Below, in pieces: positions 1 through 12,573 of a stretch of 64,000 nt of DNA (positions are counted from its first letter, which is position 1; every line of letters begins with the position of its first letter). The position numbers and the translations under genes are program-made. The stretch is from Acanthochlamys bracteata (lineage: Eukaryota; Streptophyta; Magnoliopsida; Pandanales; Velloziaceae). Under the pieces are notes generated by a model that worked only from the letters and a program-made list of their open reading frames with translations, made no database searches and had not been told where the DNA came from. The stretch lies in assembly GCA_019914995.1 (NCBI GenBank), contig CM034129.1, positions 11,029,725 through 11,093,724 of the forward strand, written 5' to 3'.

Positions 1-289
1 GATTTTCTTTCCATTTCTTTCATTTTTCGTGAATGTTCTTGAATTCTCGTTTCTTAATTTCATACATTTTTCTCTTTTTTTTTGTTGTTGTTTGTAGAAA
101 CGCTGAAGAGTTTGATATCCATTAACCAAAAACAAACAATCTTTTGAAATTTTAAGGTGAATTTTTAAGTACCTTTTTTATTTGTTGCATTTGTTTATTT
201 ATTTATATTTTTATTAAGCAGCTGTTAAAATTCATGTGATCGATTTTGACAGAGTTTGCTCGCCGGAATTTTTTTTTAGTTTTCCGGCA
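1..289 (+). promoter_or_regulatory. 5' leader / proximal upstream region of the sucrose transporter gene
   Basis: AT-rich DNA with T-runs precedes the transporter start at 290. An in-frame ATG lies at 236 with no stop before 290, so an 18-residue longer N-terminus is formally possible. I prefer 290 because the added residues do not look like a transporter N-terminus. No clear TATA box was assigned. Confidence 0.4.
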
Positions 290-3200
290 ATGGAAGACGG
301 TCTTCAGATTAAAGTACCCAATCGTGAAGTAGAACTCACTAACGGTAACAACAACAACATCGGGAACATCACCGACGGAGCCGGCGGTGGCGATGGAGAT
401 AGGGGTTCGCAATTTCCTCTCTGGCGATTGGTTCTTTGTTGCTGCGTCGCCGGCGGTGTGCAGTATGGATGGGCCCTTCAACTCTCCCTCCTCACCCCTT
501 ACGTTCAGGTAACTCAATTCAATGTTTGCAGAAAAATGCTGGAACTTTGCTTTGTTGTGGCTGTAATTTTTCTTGGGTAGTAAAGATTCAATCCCTTTTT
601 TTTTTGTTTGAACTTGTTTTGTTTTTAGATTACATGTGTTCTTTTGAATGTTTTGGCGCAGTAAAGATTGATCTGTTTGATGATTTCTGTTTGAAATTTT
701 GGTTGTAGGTGAAGAAATTAAGAATCTTTTGTTTTTTGTGTTACATAGAATGTTTTGGTCGTAAAGATTGGAGTCTTTTTACGATGTGGATTGAGATTTT
801 GGTTTTGTTGCTTTATGGGGATTGAATGTTATTGGAAAAAGTTTGAAACTTTGAAGACAGTGAATGATAAGCTACAAGTACTACAGCTGCTTGCTGGGTT
901 GGTTTATAGGCTTTATTGTCTTTTGTCTTCCTTATCTATTCCGTGCATGGATAAGGGAACGCTTTCATAAATTTGTTAAAAATTGTCAACTTCTTTTACG
1001 GTAGGTAAAAAGATTAATTCCTAGTTGATTGAGCAAATGTTTTTTATTTTTTGGAAAGAATTTGTTTAGCTTTCCAAATGTGGAAATAGAATTTTTTTCT
1101 CTTGCGATTTTGATCAGAGATGTACAATTCTGAAGTTATTTTTTGTCTACGAAACTTACATCCATGACGTTACTCACCATCTAACTAATGGTCTCATCAT
1201 ATATACATATATAGAAAGGATATTTACAATTATGTTATCTAATTACAGTATAAGGTATTAAAAAATGTTATCTTTTTATGGGATCTCTGAACGATACGAT
1301 CGAAATTACAGTATAAACACCGGAGTCGATTTTCTCTGAGAACTGTGATTCTTGTTGTTGTAAGTCTCATTTAATATATGTTGAGAATCATGGAAAGGGA
1401 TGCACGATATTTCTAACTTATTAAGATCCTCTATGCCAATGAGCATTAGAACCTAAAACCTTAACTTAATGAATTCTGTATGAGTGTTATTGTTATTATT
1501 GCATGATTAAATTTTTTTAACATCTATTAACTTGAAACTGGGGGATTTGTGTCATGACAGAGAGATGTTAATGGCTGAGGTTATGTCTTATCTGAAATAA
1601 AATGCTAACATTGGAGAGTTGATTTCTAATGTTGCCACGTTAAAGCAAAGTGTTATGATGATTAACCTATTTCAACATGCTTAACTTCTTTACAATCTTG
1701 TAAATTATTTCTTTGAAAAAGTAAAAGAGGGAGAAAGAGAGACGGTTGATGTAGTAGGAAGGAAAAGAAGCAAAATCTCTTTTAACTTTCTATTTTCAGT
1801 CCATAGCAATAGAAGTTTACGAAGAGGACAATCATAAACCGTCAACAAGCTTTGTACTAATAGGGGACCCCTATGCATCAACTTATCTGGAGTTTCTTGT
1901 CCTCTAGTTTTTGTTTTTGTCCCTCCAATTTCCTCCATCATGAAGATGATTCTTGTGTGTTCTTAGGCATTATTTAATAAGTTGAAACTTCAAAAAAAAT
2001 TTTGAGTTGCTTGGTTGTCATCTTGTCTATATGAAAAGCAGTAAAATTTTTCCAAGTATCTTGCCATCTTTTAGGTAGCAGTCTTCTTGTTCAAAAGATT
2101 TGTTTAAGCTGATCAGAAAGTTGTAAAAGCAGGTTTGAAAAAATTGTCCATTGCAAGCCATGACAAGCAAATCAAGTCATATGATAGTCTGTGGCCCTTC
2201 CTCCCTTTAAGCTCATTAATCTTCCATAGCAAGTCCAAAAAACAAACCATGTGCTAGACTTTGTCATTTACCTTTTAGCTTTTCCTTAGCTAAAAGTATG
2301 TAACAGGTATGCATATAGCTAATTTGTCAAGCATAAGTAAAAAAGACGAACATAATCATAGACTTAGAAATTTGTCTAGGGCAGGTAAAGGATACATGTG
2401 TGTTTTCTAGTAGAATGTTCACTGTTTTAATATGATTTTCAGAAAAATGAGTTTGGTAAAGTAGTTGTGCTTTATTGTGGGGCTCAATGTTTTGTCCTTA
2501 ATTATTACTGTTGGTCATAATGGGATCATCGGAGATTGCATACATATTTATCACTTTGGTTTTCTTTACCTTTTCTGCTATTTCATGTGGTCACTATTGT
2601 AGTAAAATTTTTTAAAATCCGATCAGCTGTATGATCTTCTTAAGATTACTGAATACTTTATTACCAATTATTTCTTTTGTCCATCTTCAAAATTTCACTC
2701 TTTTCTTTTCATATGCAGACACTTGGTTTGCCCCATTCACTATCTTCTATTATGTGGCTATGTGGACCGATTGCAGGATTTGTGGTAAGTAATATATGTT
2801 CTGCCTTTGGAAATTTAGTTCTCGTATGTATCTTTGTCATCTATGTTGGTTGTACGCATTATTTAACTGGTATTTGATTATGTACCGCAAACTTGTTGTA
2901 GGTTCAACCCCTTTGTGGTGCATATAGTGATAAATGCCGTTCAAGGTTTGGAAGGAGGAGGCCTTTCATACTTACCGGATGCCTTCTGATTATGTGTGCG
3001 GTAAGTACCAGCATGCTTTCCTATAAGTTTACCTCTGGCACTTTCAATTGATATATGCGCAATAATTTGACGATCAATTTCTTTTGATTTCTAGGTGGTT
3101 TTGATTGCTTTTTCATCAGACATAGGTTATGCGCTTAATGACACGAAAAAGCAAAATTGCAGGTGAAAACTTAACCATATATACCTTTCCTTTTCTGTGA

Positions 3201-5119
3201 TCCTTATGCGAATCAACGATTGACATTTTTAATGTGCTTCCATGTTACAGTGTTTATCGAGGTGCACGGGTGCACGCAACTATTGTTTATGTTGCGGGGT
3301 TTTGGCTTCTTGATCTTTCGAACAATGCAGTTCAAGTAAGTGTTCTACCATGTAAATGAACCATGCTCTGTTTATCTGTTAAAACTAACTCTGTCTTGGT
3401 CATTAACTCTTTGTTTTAGGGTCCTGCTCGTGCTCTTATGGCTGACCTTGCAGGTAAGCTAAAGTCTCCTAATCTTCACAGACTTCTTAATCACGAATAT
3501 TTCAATCGTTACAATCAATAAGCTGATGGCAATACCATTTTCCCTAGGCGCTGAGGGATGTAGAGCAGCAAACGCTATATTTGCTTCTTGGATGGCATTC
3601 GGCAACATCTTGGGCTATGCCTCCGGTGCTAGTGGCTCATGGCACAAGTACGCAGGCCATTCACTACGCCGCTGTTTAGTTTTAAGACCACTTATTTGTA
3701 GTAACTATTCTGAGGTATGTTCTTATGGTGTTTTTCTTGCAGGTGGTTTCCATTTCTTATGAGTGAAGCTTGCTGCGAAGCTTGTGCTAATCTGAAAGGA
3801 GCATTTTTGATAGCTGTGGTAAGACTTTATACAAGCTTATACTGCAGATATCATAGGCCTTTCTATCTGCACTTGCTCATATCTCTTCACATCCTTTGAT
3901 CTAAACAGGTGTTTCTGGGTTTGTGCTTGACTATAACCCTTGTTGCTGCCAAGGAGACACCACTTGACAAGCTTCCTCACAAGGCTGAGGACGATGAAAG
4001 AGTCAGTTTTGGCCAAATCTATAGGGCCTTTAAGAATTTACCACCGGGAATGCCTTCGGTTCTTTTTGTAACTTCCCTTACTTGGGTATGCACTTTCTTA
4101 CTTCTCCATCTTCCTGTAGGCAATCTACCTTAGACATACTGCAACAACTTGTTAGTCTCCGATTCTGATATCGGTACTGTTTGATTCAGTTGTCATGGTT
4201 CCCATTCATTCTCTACGATACTGACTGGATGGGTCGTGAAGTCTACCACGGTAACCCTGAAGGCACCACAGCTGAAATCAACACTTACAACAAAGGTGTG
4301 AGAGCGGGCGCCTGGGGTCTGCTGTTTAACTCGGTGAGATTCTTGTAGATGATGTTATCCTCTTTTTCTCAATTGATGATTTAAGGGAAGCACCTGGTTA
4401 ACGTATTGGCGAACTCTACTATTTCCAGATTGTGCTCGCCATTACTTCGTTCCTGATCGAGCCACTCTGCAAAAGACTTACTGCAAGAGTGGTTTGGGTG
4501 ATCAGTAACTTTTCAGTCTGCCTCTTCATGGCTGCAATTTGCATTATAGGATCTATTTCGGTGAAGGACTACCACAAAGGTATCCAGCAAGCGATCGGAC
4601 CAAATGGAGATATCAGAGCAGCAGCACTTGCAATTTTCACTTTGCTTGGGTTCCCTCTTGCTGTAAGCTATTGAATTGACTTAACGATTCTCGTTCGCCT
4701 AAGTTGTTGAGCTGAACTCTGTTAAACTCACTGCTTCCAATCTTCCTGCAGATTCTGTATAGCGTTCCGTTTGGCGTTACAGCACAGCTAGCTGCTCGAG
4801 GTGGAGGAGGCCAGGGACTGTGCACTGGTGTGCTGAACATCTCAATCGTCATTCCTCAGGTATATATCCTTCAAACCGGCTCACTCTGTCTTAAGCACAA
4901 GCAAGAGTTTTATGGCTCAAGCTGCTGGATGTATGCATATGTTTGCAGATAATTATATCGCTTTTGGCTGGACCGTGGGACGCATTGTTCGGCAAAACAA
5001 ATCTTCCTGCGTTCGCACTGGCTTCAGCAATCGCATTCGTATGCGGTATAGTTGGACTGTTCCTTCTTCCAAAACTGTCACGGAGTTCGTTCAAATCTTC
5101 GATGGGCGGTGGGCATTAA
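290..5119 (+). CDS. Sucrose/H+ symporter (SUT/SUC family), short central loop
   Basis: This gene encodes a proton-coupled sucrose transporter of the MFS/GPH family, used in phloem loading or sink uptake at the plasma membrane. I read 13 exons: 290-508, 2719-2784, 2902-3000, 3095-3162, 3251-3335, 3420-3453, 3548-3647, 3743-3818, 3909-4085, 4190-4333, 4429-4662, 4752-4859 and 4949-5119. They join in frame to 526 aa. Family hallmarks are visible: [18 protein letters not shown] in TM1, a WLCGPIAG motif, SRFGRRRPF in the loop after TM2, [20 protein letters not shown], and [12 protein letters not shown]. The cytosolic central loop is short, about 30 residues after AAKETP, unlike the long loop of SUC3/SUT2 types. 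Residue choices such as the [12 protein letters not shown] segment and the C-terminal SSMGGGH look most like the OsSUT1-type clade, judged from memory. Intron 1 is 2.2 kb. An in-frame ATG at 236 would add 18 residues. Confidence 0.93.
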
Positions 5120-6118
5120 AGAAAAGCCACCCCTCTGGCTAGTAGCAAAGGGTACTCATACTCAGTGTACTGCTTATACGTTGTTGACCTGCAGCCGCAG
5201 ATGGAGCTGCTTATATTTTTAGGTAGCTAAAAGTTTAAGCTGTGGTTAGAAGTTGTTTAAAAGAAGATATATGAATTGCTCTTATGTTTGCGAGTAAAAG
5301 CCTTCCTGTTTCATTGGTTTTAGGAGGGTTTTAGTATGAACAGGAGAAGGGTGTTCTACATGTATGTCTACCAGTAATGTTGTGAAGTTGCTGCAATGCA
5401 AGTTCTTCATTGTTTCATGAATACATCTGATGAAAATTGTAGAATATTATACTCTATTTTTTTTTTTTGCTGCGTTTTAACTCGCAGCAGCAGTCCTCGA
5501 ATGTTTCGCGGATTCTTTGTATGCTAGTAGAGTAAAGACCAACTCTCTGTTCACCTGTTGGAGGTCAACCCGCTCTTGTAGCCGGAGAAGGGCATCTTCT
5601 TGGTTCCCGTCTAGTATGGATCCTGTCCTGGAAAACTCGTACACGGGCGCGAACTAATACGGTGAGCTCTGGAGATTTCTGTCTTGCCGGAAGACCTGAA
5701 ATGGTACGGTCTCCATAATGCTATTACTTTATAAATCTATTTCAAGAGGGCAATGGAAAGAGAAAAACAGTGGACAGCTGCTGCGGTTGCCGGAACGGAA
5801 GACGGTCGTGGAGGAGTGACACCTATTTAATTAGAAGACTCAAAGTGGTCAATTTGACTTTCTTCGACCGGTCAAAACAATATTGCGTATTTCGTTTACC
5901 GCTATCGGCCCAATTTCAAACAAAGTCGGCCCGTTTACGTACCAAAACCTTCCACTTCTTCGTCGATATGTGAGGGCGTGCCACTAAATTTTTCGAAAAT
6001 ACAAAAGTTAAAAGCAATTCTTTTTCAACTTAGGTTTAAAATAGAGTTTAATAGTTATACTAATTATTTTTCAAGTGAGTTGAAAGTAAAATTTAATTTT
6101 AATTTTTGAATTGAATTT
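5120..6118. other. 3' flank of the transporter gene and a GC-richer island, no confirmed gene
   Basis: The first 350 bp look like 3' UTR. About 5480-5830 is richer in G and C than its surroundings and, on the minus strand, holds a broken coding-like stretch that abuts an oligo(A) run (plus-strand T-run at about 5459-5469). It carries no intact ORF with recognisable homology. A 67-codon plus-strand ORF at 5770-5973 looks accidental. Confidence 0.4.
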
Positions 6119-6415
6119 AAGGCGTATTTTAAACGTCCATAATTTTACTTTCTCTGATCAAATTTTGAGTTACGAATAATTTATATATTTTAATCACACA
6201 AAAAATTTAAAATTTTACTTTCATATATAAAATTTTAGTTCAAATTTTTTTATTTGCACACTTTTCAATACAATTATATTTTTTAATTTTTAACGCACTT
6301 TCAAAAGTTATTGAAACACAAATATTGAAATCCACTTTCACTTTATTTTTTAAAAAATTTTACTTTCTATCTCACTTTTACAAAACTCAATTACGTATAT
6401 TTGAAATACGCTCTT
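6119..6415. mobile_element. Putative MITE (non-autonomous TIR element)
   Basis: An AT-rich stretch of about 297 bp with no coding capacity. Its ends form an imperfect inverted repeat: the left end reads AAGGCGTATTTTAAACGT, and the right end read in reverse gives AAGAGCGTATTTCAAATATA. Flanking bases are T/A rich and compatible with a short TTA/TAA-type target duplication. No transposase is visible. Assignment to a superfamily is not possible by eye. Confidence 0.45.
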
Positions 6416-8813
6416 AAATAAAGGGACTAATAGATGGTCCCCTAGCAAATCTAAACGGTGCCGAATTATTGCACCTGTGCAGACATTTCATGAGAGTTGG
6501 CAACCAGCTAATACATAAACAGGGTGTTTCTTTCACGAGTCAGGTGTGAAGCCGAGAAGAAGAAGAAGAAAGAATCGCAAAAATGTTTTGTTGCTTTTAT
6601 ATATATACATGTTACATGGTTGCTATATAATTAATCCACACGTATATAGCCTCTTTAACAGGTAAGCCATGTGAGTTTCAAAATATTTTATATGTGCTAT
6701 ACTAATTAGTTTCCAATTCATTGACATGCAATTTCTTTTTCGTACCTACACATGCATGTGGTGGTTTGTACGTACCCATATATCTTTGATCCTTCACTGA
6801 AGTTAAATTAAAGATTGGTTTAGTTTCAAAAGTGAGTTTTACAAAACTTAATTTTTGAAATAAGATTATAAAATATCAGTCAAATTTTTAAATAAAAAAG
6901 TTTTTATTAATTAATTGTATTTAAAAGTGAATTTGAAAATGATAGAAAAAAGTGGGTTAGGGGATGATTAATTAGTAGACGCCTCAAGAACAGATGGGTA
7001 ACAGCTAGCACCGTAATGAAATTAAGATTTTTTTAAAAATCAATTGATAATAAAAAAAATAAGCTCAAATTTTTATAAATATTATTTTAAAATTATTGAT
7101 AAGGAATTTGGAATTAAATTTTTGTTGAACACCTATTAGCGACATGAGAAACAAAGGAAGAACACGATCGAGCAAGGCAACTGAGAGATGGGCATCTTGA
7201 GGAGAGTTGGCTCCAAGACAAAAAGAAATGGACCTGCAGGTTTTGATGGTCGTATATGTCTGAGAGTGATGTTTAATTGAGGCTTGACGGAGACCCCCTG
7301 ATGCATCATGACATGATCACTTTGTTCGTGGGTTAGCTAACAAAACCCTGCTGCCATCCTTCCCCCATTGGACCCATTCCCTCCCTTTCAAGATTCCCTT
7401 TTCCCTCTCCTACCTCCATAAGTTGTGTTCTTCTGATCAAAAGCAAATAACTTTCTGAAGATCGAGTAGAAATCTATATATATATATATATACGAAAATG
7501 TGAAAAGATATATCTAAACAATATATTGTCCTTGAAATTAAGAATTGGTCCCCTATATATATAGCTAGCATCTTTTTCCACTGCGTTCTTGATCGATCGC
7601 TTGTAAATGAAGTAATATTATGATCGAGGACCCTCACCCAAATAGATGATTGGTAACATATATCATGCATGTCCTTCTCTACCAACTAATTAATTAAAAG
7701 CCCTCTCTTCTTTTTTCATACTGCTAGCTTCCTGTTGTTTATATATATATATATATATATATTACTCGTACCTATGCAGTCGAGATCAACTCCTTAAACA
7801 ACTCATAACGTTTAAGTGAAAGGAGGCAGGGAATATTCAACAAACTCCTTAAACAAAACAAACGGATTGTATAGACAGTCCCAAACTATCTCAAACTACG
7901 CTTAATTTGCATGCATAAAGATTTTGATTTGATTTACGTATCTTAGAATGCGGTCATTTCACGGTAAGTGACTCACTGAAAAATGATTTAATATAAAGTG
8001 CGTTTAATTTTTTTTTTATAAAAAGTGATATAATAGTAATTTTTGTATTCTTTTATAGATTAAAGTGAAGTTGAAGTAATTTTTTGTGTTGGTATTATGT
8101 AGTTTGAAATTCAACTGAAAGTGATTAAGAACATAGTTATGATGACGTAAAAGTAATGTACCTTTGGTTGAAGAATCTATCGTTATCTCTTATAACACAT
8201 CTGAATTAATCCAAAGTTAGATAATGTTTTAATTTTACTCAAAAAACTTTCTTTTTATTAAGGGATATTTGCGGTAGATAGCCTTTAGCCCAGCTTTTTT
8301 ATAAGGTCAATAAATAATGCATATTATTTTCAAAAATATTTTTCAAAAAATTTCTACTTCATCGATCTCAAACAGAGCCTAAAACACATAAAAAGCACAA
8401 TGGCAGGAAAGCCTCATGACACTCGTTTCGTTTTGTTATGTAGTATATGCTAAACCTATCGAATAACAAGCAAGTCATTTTTCTAGATTTCTCAATGATT
8501 TTAAATTAATAATATCAGAACTTGATGCATAAGATTAATAAAATGTACACACATAGTATGAAAAAAATAATTTTCAAATTCATGTTTTCCTAGCTTAATA
8601 GTGTTTTAATTTTGCTACTACATCTTTTTAAAATTTCCAATTCCCAATGATATAATTTCCTCTCTCTCTCTCTCACTCACTCTCACGCACATTCTTTCTT
8701 TCTTTCTCTTTCAACCCTTCTCCTCCTCCTCTTCCTTCTTCTTCCATGAAAGGACTTTGAAGCTTTCTCTTCTATGCTGCCATGAGATTGAGATTCAAAT
8801 AACAAGAACAACA
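6416..8813. other. AT-rich intergenic region and upstream region of the HD-Zip gene
   Basis: No coding region is supported. The stretch contains (TA)n microsatellites around 7476-7491 and 7740-7762, and several AT-rich segments that may be worn MITEs (about 6810-6960 and 7970-8350). A pyrimidine-rich CT/TC tract lies at about 8660-8745 and probably belongs to the promoter or 5' leader of the HD-Zip gene. Confidence 0.5.
7740..7762. repeat. (TA)n microsatellite
   Basis: An uninterrupted alternating T/A tract of about 22 bp in intergenic DNA. A shorter one lies at about 7476-7491. Confidence 0.85.
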
Positions 8814-10167
8814 ATGTCATCACTAGATCTGTCTCCTTCTTCTTCCACAATGAACCAGATGGCTTCTTCCTTCTTCCCTCCTAGCGCAAACATCCTCTTA
8901 CAGATGCAAACACCTTCGTCAGTCGTATCAGCCTCAGCAGCTGCAACGCTTCCCTTTGAACAATTATTACATGACCATCATGATCACGGAAAATACCACC
9001 ATCACCATCAACCTTCTCTTTCCCAATTCCTCCCTTCTCCTCATGATCGCCATGACCTCGGAGGTAAATGATTAATCAGCGCTCAGCTGTTTAAAAAAAA
9101 TCAAGCTGCTTAAAAAAATGACGCGTAAAGGAAAACTGGTTATAGCCTTGATTATCGCTTCTGCAATTAATGTTTGTGTAGGTATGACGGCGATGATGGG
9201 GAACGGAGTAGGAGGAGAAGAGGAGTTGTCTGACGATGGGTCTCAGGCAGGGGAAAAGAAGAGGAGGTTGAATGTGGAGCAGGTGAGGGCACTGGAGAAG
9301 AACTTCGAGATCGGAAACAAGCTCGAACCAGAGAGGAAGATGCAGCTGGCAAGAGCACTCGGTTTGGAGCCACGTCAAATCGCGATTTGGTTTCAGAACA
9401 GGAGGGCGAGGTGGAAGACGAAGCAGCTTGAGAAAGACTACGATGTGCTCAAGAGACAGTTTGACGCACTAAGGTCTGAGAATGAAGCACTCCGTGCTCA
9501 AAACAAGAAGCTCCAAGCTGAGGTACGTACGTTCAATAAAATCGTTCGCTACTTCTGCAACGAACTAGCTATATATGTGTGTGTATTTAAACAATTATTT
9601 GCAACGGTTTGCATGAAAATGTCATGTCTTTCATGATCGAAGAACGATTTAATTTGGCGCAAAAACCCTTGACCTAATGATTGTTACTGCATATAAGAGA
9701 TAATCATTGTTCTTGGAGTTTGGGAAGAAAAACTTTTTAAAATTTGTTCCACTTGAAAAAATGTTTGCCTGTAGATAATGGCAGCGAATGGAATCACAAG
9801 AACAGAAGCATTAGCAGAGCCAATAAACTTGAACAAAGAAACAGATCAAGGTTCATGCAGCAACAGAAGTACTACTGACAACAACAGCTCCGGAGATATC
9901 AACCTAGACATTTCGAGGCCATCGCCACCACCAACGGCAGTTCCTGATCATCATCATCATCAGCAAAGCAATATTATCAGTCGACCGATATTTGCGCCGT
10001 TCAGGCCGCCTCCGGTGAGCATGACGCAGCTGCTGCATTGCCCGAAAATCGAGCATGGTGGAGGAGCAAGTAACGAAGATCAGAGCTTGATCAGCAATAT
10101 GTTCTGCAATATGGAAGATCAGTCTGCAGCTTTCTGGGCATGGCCAGAAAGTCACAATTTTCATTAA
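8814..10167 (+). CDS. HD-Zip class I transcription factor, ATHB13/ATHB23 type
   Basis: This is a nuclear DNA-binding regulator that binds pseudo-palindromic AATNATT sites as a leucine-zipper dimer. Three exons (8814-9063, 9182-9522, 9775-10167) join in frame to 327 aa. The N-terminal region is Ser/Thr- and His-rich. [19 protein letters not shown] segment leads into the homeodomain (about residues 108-165, with [13 protein letters not shown] in helix 3). The zipper follows at about 166-200, with heptad Leu in [17 protein letters not shown]. The EPINLNKET motif after the zipper and the C-terminal SNMFCNMED...FWAWPE box are typical of the ATHB13/23/3/20 clade, whose members act in leaf/cotyledon shape and stress growth control. 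The start at 8814 has A at -3. In-frame ATGs at 8757 (probably leader) and 8850 are alternatives. Confidence 0.93.
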
Positions 10168-11037
10168 AAGATTAGAACAGCATATAATTAATATGCATAC
10201 ATATATGAATATATATCGAATCAAAATTAGAGCTTTCTTCTTCGCGCCGGCCCGATAATCAAAGGCTCAATTAATGATCTTTTGTTTTTTTTGTTGTTGT
10301 TCTTTTTCATGAAAGTTTCTAGCTCGTGTTGAAGAGAAGAGGATATATAGTAGTTAATATGAAATCAATGTTCAGTTTTGGAGAATGTTGTCAACGATTG
10401 TTTATAGTATAGGGCAGGCTCCAATGCATCAATCAAGATCAACCACTGGTACTACTAGTAAGAAAACATGCCATTCCAATTGGAATTGATGCTGATAGAA
10501 AAATGAGAAAATTGGATTGAATTGAAAAGACATAAGAGAAAGGAATGCAATGCATGTGACTCACTGTCACCCACTACACTACACAGCAATGCTTTCAGCT
10601 GCTCCTCTTAAAGGTCCCCCTGATATATATTATGCTCGACTATTAAATTAATAAAATAGAATATATTTTTATTAAATAGATCATATATTGATTTTTTTTA
10701 AAAGTAAATGCAGCGATAGGAGATGTAAAATATTTCGTCAATGAAAGTGGTGATAGTTTAACATGCGTATGATTGTACGCAAGAAGAACAAGAATCCTGA
10801 AAACCAGGGCGTTGAAGAGAAGAACAAAACAGAAAAAGTTGATGATTTCTTTTGCTCAGCAGGAATATTGAAAGATGCCCTTCCCTCCCTGCTCATTTGT
10901 CATCAATCAAGCGAAAAGAAACAAAACATGATTGAATAATGGATGATGGAGTAGTGCTTATTACAGCGACATTCATGATGGCCATTAATTGCTTTCTTCG
11001 AATTCCCTCTGTCAACTCTCCCTGTCACAGCAAAAAA
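10168..11037. other. 3' flank of the HD-Zip gene; no gene seen
   Basis: It contains the probable 3' UTR followed by AT-rich DNA up to the copia element. I see no coding region. The five bases just before the element (11033-11037) are AAAAA, matching the five after it, so they may be the target-site duplication. Confidence 0.5.
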
Positions 11038-11611
11038 TATTGGAAATATCATAGTACGCACGAACAAAAAATAGCATAATAAAATATATAGCATATATTA
11101 AAATTTTATAATTTAAGTTGAGATTGTTAAAAATGAATAAAACAATCACACAATACCAAAATATACGTGAAAAAAATAAAAAAAAATCTACCATAGTATG
11201 GTCACATAAAAAAAAATATCATTATAAGATGAGATTATAATGTATGCTTATAACTTTGCTTTCTTTATTTGTATTTTTTTTTTGCATGCTTCTTTGTATG
11301 CTTCTTATCCTTTTTCCAAATTTTACACATTTGGGACATATATATAGGATGCAAGAAAATCATTTGATAGCTAGTTCATTAAGTAACTAACTCTCCAAAG
11401 TAATTTTTTGGAATTACTTCGTTGGCATAACTTCCTTATAGTAGTTAGATGAATCTGGACATAACTTTTTCATAAATTTAGACATAATTTCTTCATTAAT
11501 GAATTTGGACATAACTATCATAATTGCTATATTGGACTAAATAGTGGACTACCAATAGCTACTTGTGGACTGATTGATTAGAAGCTCATCAAAGTGTTTT
11601 TGTATCCAACA
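11038..11611 (-). repeat. 3' LTR of the copia element
   Basis: It pairs with 15822-16395. On the minus strand it begins TGTTGG and should end ...ACA, but here the terminal TG/CA pair is damaged: the plus strand begins TATTGG where the sister LTR begins TGTCGG. Differences from the other LTR are mainly C-to-T and G-to-A, leaving this copy more AT-rich. Confidence 0.93.
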
Positions 11612-11624
11612 AATCTTCCACTTA
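11612..11624 (-). other. Polypurine tract of the copia element
   Basis: On the minus strand, AAGTGGAAGATT lies directly upstream of the 3' LTR, where the plus-strand primer for reverse transcription is expected. Confidence 0.7.
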
Positions 11625-11756
11625 AAAATACTTTGTCATGTCTTTCCAAAAAAGTAAGAAATTAGTACGAAAATATCCGTATCGAAAGTACTGAAAATAA
11701 ATAAAGACAGAGCGGAGCAAGGGCTAGTGTACTTACTAGCTGACTTCCGAAGTTCC

Positions 11757-12437
11757 TCATACCTTAGTCAATTTTCTTCCAACTCTATTGCTTTTTTGAA
11801 ATGCTTTCTTAGGATACCTGTGACCACTATCACTGCTGTCCCTGCTGTTGTTCATTGTGATTCCATACAAAGTTCTGCAAAATTCAAACTTGTCAAAAGA
11901 AACTGCCTTCGTTAAGGCATCCGCGGGATTCTCCTTGGTAGGAATCTTGAGTAAGTTAATACTCCCACTGGAAACCATATCACGAACAAAGTGATATTGC
12001 ACTTCAATATGTTTTGTTCTGGAATGAAATGCTGGATTTCTTACAAGATGTAGGACACTTTGGCTATCACAAACTAAAGGCAATGACTCTTATTTGTACC
12101 CTAGTTCTTCCAGCAATCTCTTCATCCATATGCCTTCTTTGCATGCTTGTGTTGCTGTCATATACTCTGCTTCTGTTGTGGAAAGAGTTACAACAGAATG
12201 CAATTTTGAACACCAACTAACAGCACCACTTGTAAGGGTGAACACATAATCAGAAGTGGATTTTCTCCTATCAAGATCACCCGCATAATCTGAGTCCACA
12301 AAACCTTTGACAATACATTCAGACCCTTTGTAACACAATGCAGCATCTAGAGTACCGTTAATATATCGAAGTACTCTCTTGACAGCCATCCAGTACTCAT
12401 TATCTAGATTTGCCATGTATCTACTCACCACTCCCAC
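11757..12437 (-). pseudogene. copia RNase H remnant
   Basis: Two minus-strand blocks (12090-12437 and 11757-12083) carry the RNase H signature of copia Pol. These include VDSDYAGDLDRRKSTSDY, a TTEAEYMT segment, and the distal RTKHIEVQYHFVRD and NPADALTK motifs. A break near 12085 separates the two blocks. This would have degraded the RNA strand of the RNA-DNA hybrid. No continuous frame joins it to the RT. Confidence 0.9.
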
Positions 12438-12573
12438 TGCTTAGGCAATGTCTGGCCGAGTGCATACCATGGCATATATAAGGCTTCCCACTGCAGATGC
12501 ATATGGTACTCGAGACATCTCCATCTTTTTTGTGTTTTGGCTAGGACATCCCTAAAAAGATAAGCTGAGACTA

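Noticed and set aside
9118-9181. Reading frame from ATG 9118 into the homeobox exon as an alternative HD-Zip start
   Set aside because: It lies in the small intron 9064-9181. The spliced frame from 8814 continues perfectly across GAG|GTAAAT ... GTAG|GTATG, and the extra residues resemble no HD-Zip N-terminus.
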